From Mesobaculum littorinae (GTDB lineage: Bacteria > Pseudomonadota > Alphaproteobacteria > Rhodobacterales > Rhodobacteraceae), in contig NZ_RQXX01000003.1 in assembly GCF_004011175.1 (NCBI RefSeq), positions 62,001 through 126,000 on the forward strand: a stretch of 64,000 bases of DNA. Reading direction: 5' to 3'. This document shows positions 7,906 to 16,617 of the stretch, piece after piece. Within the stretch, counting starts at the first letter, position 1, and every line of letters starts with the position of its first letter. The notes under the pieces were generated by a model, which saw only the letters and a program-made list of their open reading frames with translations, was not told where the DNA came from and ran no database searches. A program made the position numbers and the translations under genes.

Positions 7906-8242
7906 AGAGACGCTCTATAGTCGGTCCACCTCACCGCGAAAGGCCTCTTTGGCCTCTTCGCGTCGATGCTTCCCTGCAGTCGATAGAGAGTTTTTTCAGT
8001 GATACGGTGATCGCGGGCGTCGCGATCGCTGATCCAAAGGACAGCCGCGCCTCTGCTTCGCTCTGGCGCAGCTGACGATCTTTCATTTCTTCTTTCCGCC
8101 TGCCATCGGCCCGGCGATCCGAACACGGGCTCCGGTGGCGCTGCGCGGTGTCGAAAGGACAGCAATGCGGACAGAGCTGCCGTCTGACGGCTGCTGAATG
8201 CTCGTACCGATTGGTTGATGTCCCACTGTAGGATCAAAGGTT
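7906..8242. other. Intergenic stretch before the IS element, no gene seen
   Basis: About 340 bp between the AraC start and the left end of the IS3-type element. It must hold the AraC promoter near 7910-7960. One leftward frame has a short patch (ISDRDARDHRITEKTLYRL) that could be debris of another element, but I cannot assign it. No intact gene, tRNA or clear terminator is visible. Confidence 0.4.
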
Positions 8243-8265
8243 TGAACCGCGCCGGGTCTGCCGGA
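8243..8265 (+). repeat. IS3-type left terminal inverted repeat
   Basis: This 23-bp stretch is the exact reverse complement of 9421-9443. It begins TGAACCGCGCC and ends TCTGCCGGA. Confidence 0.9.
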
Positions 8266-8289
8266 GGCTGTTTTTCGCTGTTTGCGCAG

Positions 8290-9389
8290 CGACGGCATCG
8301 GCTTCCAAAGCTGCTTAGTATCCTTCTTCGGCTTCGGCGGGCGGGATGTTCCCGATGGGCCAGAGCAGGCGGCGGGTATTGAAACAGCCGACCCATTCGA
8401 GCGTCGCGTATTCGACGGCCATGAAACTGCGCCAAGGGCCGCGGCGATGGATAACTTCCAACTTGAACAGGCCTTTGATGGTCTCTGCGAAAGCGTTCTG
8501 CGCCTTCGAACGATCCCCCGGAATCGGACCGGCTTGAACTCATAGCGGTCTCCGACGGCCGCCGAGCAACGCCATCGGTCCGCGTGACGATGGCGTCGAC
8601 AGATGGCTCGAGACCGGGCTCGCGCAGACGCTCGGAATACTTGATGGACAGGTATTGAAATCCGCGATCCGGGCGACGGACAAGTCCCATGCCCCTCGCC
8701 GGCCGGCGCTCATGGACAGCCTGCTCCAGCGCATCGAGAACGAACCCCGCATGGGCCAACTTGCTTACCCGCCAGCCCACAATCCGTCTGGCGTAAGCGT
8801 CGATGACGAAAGCGACATAAGCGAAGCCTTTCCAAGTGGCCACGTAGGTTAAGTCGTCGCCCATTGCGCTCGGACCGATGGCGCCACAATGGGCAACCCC
8901 ACAGCATGTTGGGCGCGGGCACGCGGAACTGCCGATTTACCTTGTCGAGTGGACATGGCCCCCTCTTGTCCGGCACCGTCGTGCGATGTGGCTTGCCGCG
9001 AATGATGCCCTGAAGACCCATGTCTTTCATCAGCCTGGCCACCGTGCTGCGCGCGACAGCGATCCCTTCGCGTCCGAACTGCCGCCAGACCCTGCGGACA
9101 CCGTAGACCTGACAGTTCCCGGCGAACACGCGGTGGATCTCGTTCGTCGGGGAAACGCCCCCCCAGACGTTTTCCTGACCCTCCTCACCCTGGCGCAGAT
9201 CGCGGATCTCCCACTCAAGCGCGCTGCCCGCTGTCCACCTCGGCCTTCTTGACCCGACTGTTCAAGGTGTTCGCGGCCACCGAGGCGATCGCCTGCCAGC
9301 GTGATCCATGCTGACCCGGATTGTCGGGGACCACGCGGACCGCACGCTCGCGGGCCTCAGGGGGAGAATTTGTTCGTTGTCTTGCTCAT
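8290..9389 (-). pseudogene. IS3-family transposase orfA/orfB, multiply broken
   Basis: orfA starts at the ATG at 9389 (MSKTTNKFSP) but an extra base in a C/T run near 9362 throws it into an immediate stop. In other frames the expected continuation is visible (EARERAVRVVPDN). orfB pieces include VYGVRRVWRQFGREGIAVARS and DKVNRQFRVPAPNMLW. In a different frame come LTYVATWKGFAYVAFVIDAYARRIVGW, part of the DDE integrase core, and near the end NIPPAEAEEGY before a premature stop. At least three frame changes are needed to reconstruct the protein. Confidence 0.85.
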
Positions 9390-9420
9390 GATGGCTCCAG
9401 CCTACTCAAGGGTTGGCGCA

Positions 9421-9443
9421 TCCGGCAGACCCGGCGCGGTTCA
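9421..9443 (-). repeat. IS3-type right terminal inverted repeat
   Basis: Exact reverse complement of 8243-8265, marking the end of the element nearest the sugar ABC transporter operon. Confidence 0.9.
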
Positions 9444-9475
9444 CATCACCTCGCGAGACATTACGCCACGCGCCC

Positions 9476-9499
9476 AAGTTTGTTTACATGACGAAACTT
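9476..9499. promoter_or_regulatory. Candidate LacI-type operator upstream of the sugar operon
   Basis: AAGTTT (9476-9481) and AAACTT (9494-9499) form a perfect 6-bp inverted repeat with a 12-bp spacer containing GTTTAC, a half-site seen in many LacI-family operators. An AT-rich patch with TATATG at 9514-9519 follows and could be the -10 region. It lies between the IS end and the first gene of an operon that ends with a LacI regulator. No good -35 could be matched, so this is tentative. Confidence 0.4.
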
Positions 9500-9588
9500 T
9501 TACCTTACTTGAGTATATGCTTTGGAGGAACCTGCTGGCCGATTGCCGGGGCGTCGCACCGAAGCAGCATCAAAGGGAGGACAGCCTT

Positions 9589-10473
9589 ATGAAGAAATTG
9601 ACCACGACAATTCTCGCATCCGCCACGCTCATGCTTGCCGCGGGCGGTGCCTGGGCCGATGGCATTGGCGCATCGCTGCTGACGCAGCAGCACCCCTTCT
9701 ACATCGAGATCGCCAAGGCGATGGAAGCCGAGGCCGAGGCAAAGGATGTGCCGCTCGAGATTTCGATCGCCAACCAGGACCTCTCCAAGCAGCTCGCCGA
9801 TGTCGAGGATTTCATCGTCAAAGGCGTCGACGTCCTGGTGATCTCGCCTGTCGACAGCCAAGGCGCGCTGCCAGCGATCATGAAGGCCAAGGCTGCCGGC
9901 ATCAAGGTCATCACCGTCGACGTGCCCGCGCAAGACGTCGATGTCGCCTCCTACATCGGCACCGACAACTATGCCGGTGGCGTCAAAGCTGCCGAGCTGA
10001 TGGCCGAAGAGCTTGGCGGCTCCGGCAAGGTTGCGATCATCGACTACCCGACGGTGCAGTCGGTGGTGGCGCGGATCGACGGCTTCCGGAAGGGGCTCGA
10101 AGATTTCCCCGACGTTGAAATTGTGGCCCAGCAGACCGGCATCACCCGCGCCGAGGCTTTGGCCGCCGCGCAGAACATGCTGCAGGCCAACCCCGACATC
10201 GACGGGATCTTCGGCTTTGGGGATGACGCCGCGCTGGCCGCGGCCGTAGCGGTGAAATCGGCGGGCCTGCAGGAGCAGGTCAAGGTGATCGGCTTCGACG
10301 GCATGGAAGAGGCGCGCAACGCGGTCGACAGCGATCCCGTCATGGTCGGCGTGGTCCAGCAGTTTCCCGACCAGATGGGCAAGATGGCCGTCGACACCGC
10401 GCTTGAACTTATGGGGGGCGCCGAAGTGCCGGCCGAGCAGCCGATCGTGCCGGGCGTCTACACGGGCCAGTAA
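9589..10473 (+). CDS. Sugar ABC transporter periplasmic binding protein (RbsB-like)
   Basis: 294 residues from the ATG at 9589, preceded by AAAGGGAGG. The N-terminus is a Sec signal peptide (MKKLTTTILASATLMLAAGGAWA). The mature protein has the type I ribose/galactose-binding fold, with blocks ADVEDFIVKGVDVLVISPVD, SYIGTDNYAGG and VKVIGFDGMEEAR. It would bind a monosaccharide or polyol in the periplasm and pass it to the permease/ATPase encoded next. The downstream kinase and GatZ-like protein point to D-tagatose, galactitol or a related hexose. Two hairpins follow the gene before the ATPase, which probably raise its relative expression. Confidence 0.9.
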   Translation: MKKLTTTILASATLMLAAGGAWADGIGASLLTQQHPFYIEIAKAMEAEAEAKDVPLEISIANQDLSKQLADVEDFIVKGVDVLVISPVDSQGALPAIMKAKAAGIKVITVDVPAQDVDVASYIGTDNYAGGVKAAELMAEELGGSGKVAIIDYPTVQSVVARIDGFRKGLEDFPDVEIVAQQTGITRAEALAAAQNMLQANPDIDGIFGFGDDAALAAAVAVKSAGLQEQVKVIGFDGMEEARNAVDSDPVMVGVVQQFPDQMGKMAVDTALELMGGAEVPAEQPIVPGVYTGQ

Positions 10474-10490
10474 GTGCATCGGCCCGGTCT

Positions 10491-10511
10491 GTCCGAACCT
10501 CGCGTTCGGAC
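10491..10511 (+). other. Intercistronic hairpin 1 (binding protein/ATPase)
   Basis: GTCCGAAC (10491-10498) pairs perfectly with GTTCGGAC (10504-10511) around a 5-nt loop, 18 bp after the binding-protein stop. No T-run follows. Such hairpins commonly protect the abundant binding-protein part of a transporter mRNA or cause partial termination. Confidence 0.65.
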
Positions 10512-10569
10512 CAGCGTCTCGGGTCGCGTTCGACGGGCCAACGACCAGGGCCTGCGCGTCGCTACATCG

Positions 10570-10594
10570 GGCTGCCCTGCTTGGCAGGGTGGCC
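10570..10594 (+). other. Intercistronic hairpin 2
   Basis: A second stem-loop with core CCCTG (10575-10579) and CAGGG (10585-10589) around CTTGG, extended by partly paired flanks (GGGC and GCCC). It sits 34 bp before the ATPase start, so read-through and ATPase translation may be limited by it. Confidence 0.5.
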
Positions 10595-10627
10595 CCTTTA
10601 CCCACATTCCCTGGAAAGGATGACGGA

Positions 10628-12133
10628 ATGGCCGAGGCCGACATCGTCCTGCACATGACCGGGGTCCGCAAGACCTTCGGACCGGTCGTGGCGCTCAGCA
10701 ACATGGATCTGACGGTGCGTGCGGGCCGCGTGCATACCATCCTCGGCGAAAACGGCGCCGGGAAGTCCACGCTTATGAAGATCCTCGCGGGTGTGCAGCT
10801 ACCCTCTGCCGGCGAGATCACTTTGGATGGCGCCCCCTTTTATCCCGTCACCCCGCAGGAGGCGGCTGCACGCGGGCTGGCCATCGTTTTTCAGGAACTC
10901 AGCCTGTGCAACAACCTCTCTGTGGCGGCGAATATCCTCGCCACCCGTGAACCGACGCGCATGGGGTTCATTTCAGACCGCAAGGTTACCGCACGGGCCC
11001 GCGCTCTGGTCCACGAGCTGGGGCTTCCGATCGACGTGACCGCGCAGGTGGGCGATCTGTCCATCGCGCAGCGCCAACTGGTCGAGATCGCCAAGGGACT
11101 TAGCCACGACGCAAAGGTGGTGATCTTCGACGAGCCGACGTCCTCGCTGTCCGACAACGAGGCCGAAATCCTGTTCGGCATCATCGAACGTCTCAAGGCA
11201 CACGGGAAGGCGGTGATCTACATCTCGCACCGCATGGAAGAGATCATGCGCCTGTCCGACGACATCACGGTTGTACGTGACGGGGAATACGTCGACACCG
11301 TTGCACGCGAAGACACCACAATCGACGCGCTGATCGCCATGATGGTGGGGCGCGAAATGGCCGAGATCTACCCACCGCGCATCGGGGACGTTCCCGATAC
11401 GCAGGCGACCCCTGCGCTGCGCGTGACGGGTCTGACCCAGACCGGCGCTTTCGAAGATATCTCCTTCGAGGTGCGGCAAGGCGAGATCCTCGGGTTCTTC
11501 GGGCTCATCGGCTCGGGGCGCTCCGAGGTCATGAACGCTCTGTTCGGTACCAGTATGGCACGCGGCACCGTCGAGATCGACGGCGAGCCGGTCACCATCC
11601 GCTCGGCCGCCGAGGCCATCGAGCATGGCATCGGGTTTGTCACCGAGAACCGCAAGGAACAGGGGCTGGTGCTCTCGCACGCGCTCAGGCCCAATGTGTC
11701 CATGGCTGCGCTGCCGCGTTTTTCCGTGCGCGGCTTCGTACGGAGCCGGGCCGAGCGGCGCGAGGCGCTCTCCGAGGTCGAACGACTTGGCATCCGCACC
11801 AACTCCATCGAGACCGTCACCGGCACCCTGTCGGGCGGCAACCAGCAAAAGGTCGTTCTGGCCAAGTGGCTGGCCACCCGGCCGCGCATCCTGATCCTCG
11901 ATGAGCCCACGCGCGGCGTCGACGTCGGCGCCAAGTTCGAAATCTACCGCATCATTCGCCAGCTCGCGTCCGAGGGGACCGCCATCCTCATGGTGTCGTC
12001 GGAACTGCCCGAGGTGCTCGGGCTGTCCGACCGCGTGCTGATCATGTCCGAAGGCCGGGTCAGCCAGACCGCGCCGCGCGACACGCTGACACCCGAAAGG
12101 GTGATGACCTTTGCAACGGGACACGTCCAATGA
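10628..12133 (+). CDS. Sugar ABC transporter ATP-binding protein (RbsA-like, two domains)
   Basis: 501 residues, the normal length of duplicated-ATPase proteins of the CUT2 class. The first domain has Walker A GENGAGKST, signature LSIAQRQLVEIAKG and Walker B VVIFDEPTSSL. The second has signature LSGGNQQKVVLAKW and Walker B ILILDEPTRGVD; its P-loop is degenerate (GLIGSGRSE), as is usual for RbsA. The start follows GGAAAGGATGACGGA. It energises uptake through the permease at 12130, overlapping it by 4 bp (ATGA). Confidence 0.94.
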   Translation: MAEADIVLHMTGVRKTFGPVVALSNMDLTVRAGRVHTILGENGAGKSTLMKILAGVQLPSAGEITLDGAPFYPVTPQEAAARGLAIVFQELSLCNNLSVAANILATREPTRMGFISDRKVTARARALVHELGLPIDVTAQVGDLSIAQRQLVEIAKGLSHDAKVVIFDEPTSSLSDNEAEILFGIIERLKAHGKAVIYISHRMEEIMRLSDDITVVRDGEYVDTVAREDTTIDALIAMMVGREMAEIYPPRIGDVPDTQATPALRVTGLTQTGAFEDISFEVRQGEILGFFGLIGSGRSEVMNALFGTSMARGTVEIDGEPVTIRSAAEAIEHGIGFVTENRKEQGLVLSHALRPNVSMAALPRFSVRGFVRSRAERREALSEVERLGIRTNSIETVTGTLSGGNQQKVVLAKWLATRPRILILDEPTRGVDVGAKFEIYRIIRQLASEGTAILMVSSELPEVLGLSDRVLIMSEGRVSQTAPRDTLTPERVMTFATGHVQ

Positions 12134-13104
12134 CCGAAACCGCGCACATGACCTCTAACCGACAGGCCTACCTTCGCACGATGATGCGCCAATATGCCGG
12201 CATCGTGCTGTCGCTGGTGGCGCTGTGCGTCTTCTTCTCGCTGACCAACGACCGGTTCCTGTCGGTGGCCAACTTCACCAATATCTTTCAGCAGGTCGCG
12301 GTGATCGCCATCACCGCATTTGGCATGACATGGGTCATCCTTCTGGGCGAGATCGACCTGTCGGTGGGTTCGATCATCGCCGTGGCGGGCATGGTCGGCG
12401 CGCAGATCATCGGGCTGGGCTGGGGCTTTGCCCCGGCGCTGATGCTGACGCTGGCGGCGGGGGCGGCCATGGGGCTGTTCAACGGCGTGATGACCGCCAA
12501 GCTCCTGCTGCCCTCCTTCATCGTGACCGTGGCCACCATGAGCATCTTCCGTGGCCTCGTGAGCCTGCCCACCGGTGGTGCGCCCGCGATGAACATGGAC
12601 CCCACGTGGATCGCAATCGGGGCAAACAGCTTCCTCGGTGTACCGATCATCATCTGGGTCGTGCTGGTGCTGTTCGTGGTCAACCACGTGGCTCTGGCGC
12701 ACACCACCTTCGGGCGCAAGACCTACCTGACCGGCGGCAACCGCGAGGCGGCGCTGTATTCGGGGATCAATGTCGACGCCATGAAGATCCGCATCTTCAT
12801 GATCTCGGGCCTGATGGCGGCCATCTCGGGGATCCTGCTGTCCTCCCGCCTCTACTCGGCCCAGACCAACGCCGGGATGAGCTATGAGCTGGACGCCATC
12901 GCGGCGGCCGTTCTGGGCGGGACTTCCCTGTCCGGCGGCGTGGGTACGATGGTCGGAACGCTGATCGGCGCGCTGATCATCGGGGTGCTGAACAACGGCA
13001 TGAACATGCTTTCGGTGCCGTACTTCTATCAGCTGATCGTGAAGGGGCTGGTGATCCTGATTGCCGTCTACCTCGACGTGCGCTCCAAACAGCGGCAGGG
13101 CTGA
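12130..13104 (+). CDS. Sugar ABC transporter permease (RbsC-like)
   Basis: 324 residues, strongly hydrophobic with 8-10 membrane segments. Family blocks include GEIDLSVGSIIAVAG, the conserved acidic turn of RbsC/AraH permeases, and DAIAAAVLGGTSLSGGVGT near the C-terminus. Translation is coupled to the ATPase by ATGA overlap; an alternative in-frame ATG lies 18 bp further on. It forms the inner-membrane channel of the CUT2-type importer. Confidence 0.93.
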   Translation: MTETAHMTSNRQAYLRTMMRQYAGIVLSLVALCVFFSLTNDRFLSVANFTNIFQQVAVIAITAFGMTWVILLGEIDLSVGSIIAVAGMVGAQIIGLGWGFAPALMLTLAAGAAMGLFNGVMTAKLLLPSFIVTVATMSIFRGLVSLPTGGAPAMNMDPTWIAIGANSFLGVPIIIWVVLVLFVVNHVALAHTTFGRKTYLTGGNREAALYSGINVDAMKIRIFMISGLMAAISGILLSSRLYSAQTNAGMSYELDAIAAAVLGGTSLSGGVGTMVGTLIGALIIGVLNNGMNMLSVPYFYQLIVKGLVILIAVYLDVRSKQRQG

Positions 13105-13108
13105 AGCG

Positions 13109-14053
13109 ATGAGCAAGCTACTGACCGTGGGCGAGGTCCTTGTGGAGATCGTCGCGACCACGCGCGGCGACGGCTTTCGCGAAGCGCAGCCGCTGATCGG
13201 CCCCTTCCCCTCGGGCGCGCCGGCGATCTTCGTCGATCAGGTCGGCAAGCTGGGCACCCCCTGCGCGATCCTCTCGCGCGTCGGCGACGATGACTTCGGC
13301 CGTGTCACCCTCGACCGGCTTATCGCCGACGGGGTCGATGTCTCAGGCATCGAGATCGCGCCGGGCGAGAGTACAGGCTCGGCTTTCGTGCGGTACCGCG
13401 AGGACGGGTCGCGCGCCTTTGTCTACAACATCACGCACGCCGCCTGCGGACGGATCGATTCCACGCCGGGCGGCAACGCGCTGATCGAAACCTGCGACCA
13501 CATGCATATCATGGGCACGGCGCTGTCGGCGCCCGGTCTGGCCCGCCGCGCCGGCGAGGCGATCGAGCGGATCAAGGCGCGCGGTGGCACGCTGAGTTTC
13601 GATCCCAACCTGCGCCCCGAGATGCTCGGCGCGCCCGGGCTGCGCGACGCGCTTGAGCGGGTGCTCGAGCAGACCGATCTTTTCCTGCCCTCCGGAGAGG
13701 AGATCTTTCTCTTCACAAAGGCCCAGGACGAGGCCGGGGCGGTTGCCGAACTGCTGGCCCGCGGCATCGGCGAGATCGTCATCAAGCGCGGCTCGGGTGG
13801 CGCAAGCCATTTCAACGCCAAGGGGCGAACCGACGTGGCCCCGATCCCTGTTGAGGAAATCGATCCCACCGGCGCCGGCGACAGCTTCGGCGGCGCCTTC
13901 GTCAGCTTCTGGCTGGCCGGTGCGCAGCCCCAAACTGCGCTGGCCTACGCCAACGCCGCCGGCGCCCGCGCCGTGACCCGTCTCGGGCCGATGGAGGGAA
14001 CCTCGAGCCGGGCAGAGCTCGACGCCATGCTGGCCTCTCACCTTGAAGGATGA
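13109..14053 (+). CDS. PfkB family sugar kinase (probable D-tagatose or ketohexose kinase)
   Basis: 314 residues, ribokinase/PfkB fold. The substrate end has GEVLVEIVATTRG and PSGAPAIFVDQVGKLG. The ATP/anion-hole signature DPTGAGDSFGGAFVSFW holds the catalytic aspartate. The start ATG is 5 bp after the permease stop, with a GCTGAAGCG ribosome site. PfkB kinases phosphorylate sugars or sugar phosphates. The adjacent GatZ-like protein suggests that D-tagatose is converted to tagatose-6-phosphate here. Other substrates such as fructose or 2-keto-gluconate cannot be excluded by sequence alone. Confidence 0.88.
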   Translation: MSKLLTVGEVLVEIVATTRGDGFREAQPLIGPFPSGAPAIFVDQVGKLGTPCAILSRVGDDDFGRVTLDRLIADGVDVSGIEIAPGESTGSAFVRYREDGSRAFVYNITHAACGRIDSTPGGNALIETCDHMHIMGTALSAPGLARRAGEAIERIKARGGTLSFDPNLRPEMLGAPGLRDALERVLEQTDLFLPSGEEIFLFTKAQDEAGAVAELLARGIGEIVIKRGSGGASHFNAKGRTDVAPIPVEEIDPTGAGDSFGGAFVSFWLAGAQPQTALAYANAAGARAVTRLGPMEGTSSRAELDAMLASHLEG

Positions 14054-14057
14054 AGAC

Positions 14058-15335
14058 ATGACCAACCCGCTGCACGACATTGCCGCTTGGCGCGACCGCG
14101 CGGGCCCCTCGGGCATCCCTTCGGTCTGTTCGGCCAATGCCTTGGTGCTTGAGGCCGCCATGTCCGCGACGCTGCCGACCGCGCTGCCGCTGCTGATCGA
14201 GGCGACCTGCAATCAGGTCAACCAGGACGGCGGCTATACCGGCATGACCCCCGCCGATTTCCGCGCCTTCGTCGAGAAGATCGCCGCGAGCCTGTCGTTT
14301 CCGCTCGACCGTTTGATCTTTGGCGGCGACCACCTCGGGCCCAACCCCTGGAAATCGCTGCCCGCGGCAAAGGCGATGGACAAGGCCGAGGAGATGATCC
14401 ACGCTTTTTCCGCCGCCGGCTTCACCAAGCTGCATCTCGACTGTTCGATGGGCTGCTCCGGCGAGCCGGTGGCACTGGATGACGACACCACCGCCGCGCG
14501 AGCCGCCCGTCTTGCGACCGCAGCCGAGGCGGCAAGACCCGGCGGCGACATCCCCGCGCCCGTCTACATCATCGGTACCGAGGTGCCGATCCCCGGCGGC
14601 GCGATGGAAGAGCTGGGCGAACTGGAACTCACCGCCCCCGCTGCCGCACGCACGACCGTGGAGGTGCATCGCGAGGCCTTCGCCGCCGCTGGCCAGACCG
14701 ATGCCTTCGGGCGGGTCATCGCCGCCGTGGTTCAGCCCGGGGTCGAGTTCGGCAACCACAACGTCATCGACTACGACAGTGCCAAGGCGCAACCCCTCTC
14801 GGGCGTGCTGGCCGACCTGCCCGGGCTTGTCTTCGAGGCGCATTCCACCGACTACCAGCGGCAGCACAACCTCGCGGCGCTGGTGCAGGACGGGTTCGCC
14901 ATCCTCAAGGTCGGCCCGGGCCTCACCTTCGCGCTGCGCGAGGCGCTCTACGGCCTCGATGCCATCGCCGAAGAACTGCATCCGAACGCCCGCCCGCATG
15001 GCTTGCGCGAGACCATGGAAGCGGTGATGCTGGCCGCGCCAGAGAATTGGGACCGCTACTACGAGGGCAGTGACGGCGAACGCGCGCTGCAGCGTCACTT
15101 CAGCTACTCGGACCGGATCCGCTACTACTGGCCCCAACCCGAGGCACGCGCCGCGCTTGACGCGCTTTTCGATCTGCTTGGCGACGAAGTGATCCCTGAA
15201 ACGCTGATCGGTCAGTATCTTGGCGCACGCTATGACGCTGTGCGCGGCGGCCGGCTGTCCCCGCAGGCGAGGGCGCTTGCGCTTGCTTCGGTCGAGTCCG
15301 TCATGCAGGATTACATCTCGGCCTGCGGCGGCTGA
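14058..15335 (+). CDS. GatZ/KbaZ family protein (possible tagatose-6-phosphate 4-epimerase)
   Basis: 425 residues, matching the full length of GatZ/KbaZ. These were named as non-catalytic partners of class II tagatose-bisphosphate aldolase. Homologues in alphaproteobacteria have been reported as D-tagatose-6-phosphate 4-epimerases. Typical blocks are IPSVCSANALVLEAAM, ATCNQVNQDGGYTGMTP, FGGDHLGPNPW, VYIIGTEVPIPGG and EAHSTDYQ. The ATG at 14058 is preferred to an in-frame TTG at 14043 because AAGGATGAAG precedes it. No class II aldolase partner (GatY/KbaY) is present nearby, which favours the epimerase reading: tagatose-6-P to fructose-6-P. It starts 4 bp after the kinase stop. Confidence 0.88.
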   Translation: MTNPLHDIAAWRDRAGPSGIPSVCSANALVLEAAMSATLPTALPLLIEATCNQVNQDGGYTGMTPADFRAFVEKIAASLSFPLDRLIFGGDHLGPNPWKSLPAAKAMDKAEEMIHAFSAAGFTKLHLDCSMGCSGEPVALDDDTTAARAARLATAAEAARPGGDIPAPVYIIGTEVPIPGGAMEELGELELTAPAAARTTVEVHREAFAAAGQTDAFGRVIAAVVQPGVEFGNHNVIDYDSAKAQPLSGVLADLPGLVFEAHSTDYQRQHNLAALVQDGFAILKVGPGLTFALREALYGLDAIAEELHPNARPHGLRETMEAVMLAAPENWDRYYEGSDGERALQRHFSYSDRIRYYWPQPEARAALDALFDLLGDEVIPETLIGQYLGARYDAVRGGRLSPQARALALASVESVMQDYISACGG

Positions 15336-15372
15336 GCGCAGCATTCCCGACGACAGAGGAGCCCCGCGCCGC

Positions 15373-16407
15373 ATGGTGACCCCGCGAAACCCGCGACAGA
15401 TCAGGACGATGGAGGATTTCTCGGCCTATGTCGGGCTTTCGCGGCCGACCGTCTCGAAGTTCTTCAATGACCCCAGTTCCGTGCGCGACAGCACGCGGAC
15501 CAAGATCGAGGCCGCGCTGGCCCAGAGCGGCTTTCGCCCCAATCTCTTCGCGGTCAACCTCAAGCGGCGGCGCAGCAATATTCTCGGGATCCTCATCCCG
15601 AACTCGATCGACCCGTTCTACATGGAGCTCACGCGGTCGGTCGAGAAGCTGGCGCTCGAGGCCGGGTTCTTCGCCTTCATGCTTTCGAGCAATGGCAGCC
15701 AAGAGCTGGAAGGCACCGCTCTCGACCGTCTGCAGTCGATGAACGTGGCCGGGCTCATCGTGGTGCCGACCGGGGCAGAGGCCTCGAACGACAGGCTCTC
15801 CGACCTCGAACGCGAGCTGCCCTTAGTCTATGTCGACAGCCCCCCAGACCACGAGTGCATCTTCGTCGGAACCGACAACGCGCAGAGCATGGGCCTGATG
15901 GTCGACCACCTTTGCCGCTCGGGCGAGCCGCCTTGCTACCTCGGAATGCCCGAGGTCAACCGCAATGCCATCGATCGCCGCGAGGGCTATGCTGCCGCGA
16001 TGCGCCGTGCGGGCCAGGAGCCGGTGTTGCTGCCGATACCTGATCAACAGACGTGGGATTTCGAGCGCTTTGGCCACGAGGCAGCGACGGCGCTCATCCG
16101 CTCGGGCCTGCCGAGCGACACGCTGCTCTGCGCCAACGACCGGGTCGCGCTCGGTGCGCAGCTCGCGGCCTGGGAGGCACGTCTGAAGGTCGGACGCGGT
16201 CCTGATGACGATTTGCGCATCGCCGGTCACGACGACCACCCACAGGCGCGCTATGCCTGCCCGCCCTTGACCACTGTAGCCCAGAACTATGGCGAGATGG
16301 CTCGTCTCGCGATGACAGAACTACTCGGACGGCTTGACGAGGACCCCGTCAGCGCCCCCTCTCGCATCCTGCTGCGCGCCGAACTGAAGCTACGCGCCTC
16401 GGCCTGA
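15373..16407 (+). CDS. LacI family transcriptional regulator
   Basis: 344 residues. The N-terminal helix-turn-helix reads MEDFSAYVGLSRPTVSKFFND, followed by the hinge region (IEAALAQSGFRPNLFAVNLKRRRSN). The effector domain has the periplasmic-binding-protein fold (ILGILIPNSIDPFYMELTRSVEKLA). It is the last gene of the transporter/kinase/GatZ operon, 37 bp after GatZ, and is the likely local repressor responding to the imported sugar or its phosphate. Its operator may be the repeat at 9476-9499. The ATG at 15373 has AGAGGAG 11 bases upstream. Confidence 0.92.
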   Translation: MVTPRNPRQIRTMEDFSAYVGLSRPTVSKFFNDPSSVRDSTRTKIEAALAQSGFRPNLFAVNLKRRRSNILGILIPNSIDPFYMELTRSVEKLALEAGFFAFMLSSNGSQELEGTALDRLQSMNVAGLIVVPTGAEASNDRLSDLERELPLVYVDSPPDHECIFVGTDNAQSMGLMVDHLCRSGEPPCYLGMPEVNRNAIDRREGYAAAMRRAGQEPVLLPIPDQQTWDFERFGHEAATALIRSGLPSDTLLCANDRVALGAQLAAWEARLKVGRGPDDDLRIAGHDDHPQARYACPPLTTVAQNYGEMARLAMTELLGRLDEDPVSAPSRILLRAELKLRASA

Positions 16408-16617
16408 ATTCTGACGACATGCGCCCGCGCCAAGGTGGTCTGCTTGGGCGTTGTCGGGAACAGGCTGATGTAGGAGCCATCTCGTATTTTAGAGTGGTAG
16501 CTGGAACTGCATAAGCAGACCCCTTCCGTCGAGCCTCAAGTTCGCGAATGGCCATGACCTGCCACGGGTTTCTTCCTCCGCCGTCGATTGGAGCCCGCCC
16601 CCCCTTGAGGACGGACA

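Larger units (their letters stand above)
8243..9443 (-). mobile_element. Degenerate IS3-family insertion sequence, 1201 bp with perfect ends
   Basis: Bounded by a perfect 23-bp inverted repeat (8243-8265 and 9421-9443, outer end TGAACCGCGCCG). It holds decayed orfA and orfB reading leftward. Size, IR length and protein matches fit IS3-family elements. No target-site duplication is evident: the left flank ends AGGTT and the right flank begins CATCA. The proteins carry several frame disruptions, so the element is dead in itself but could be moved by a related active copy. Its right end lies 145 bp from the start of the sugar-binding-protein gene and may have cut or replaced upstream control sequence there. 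Confidence 0.85.
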
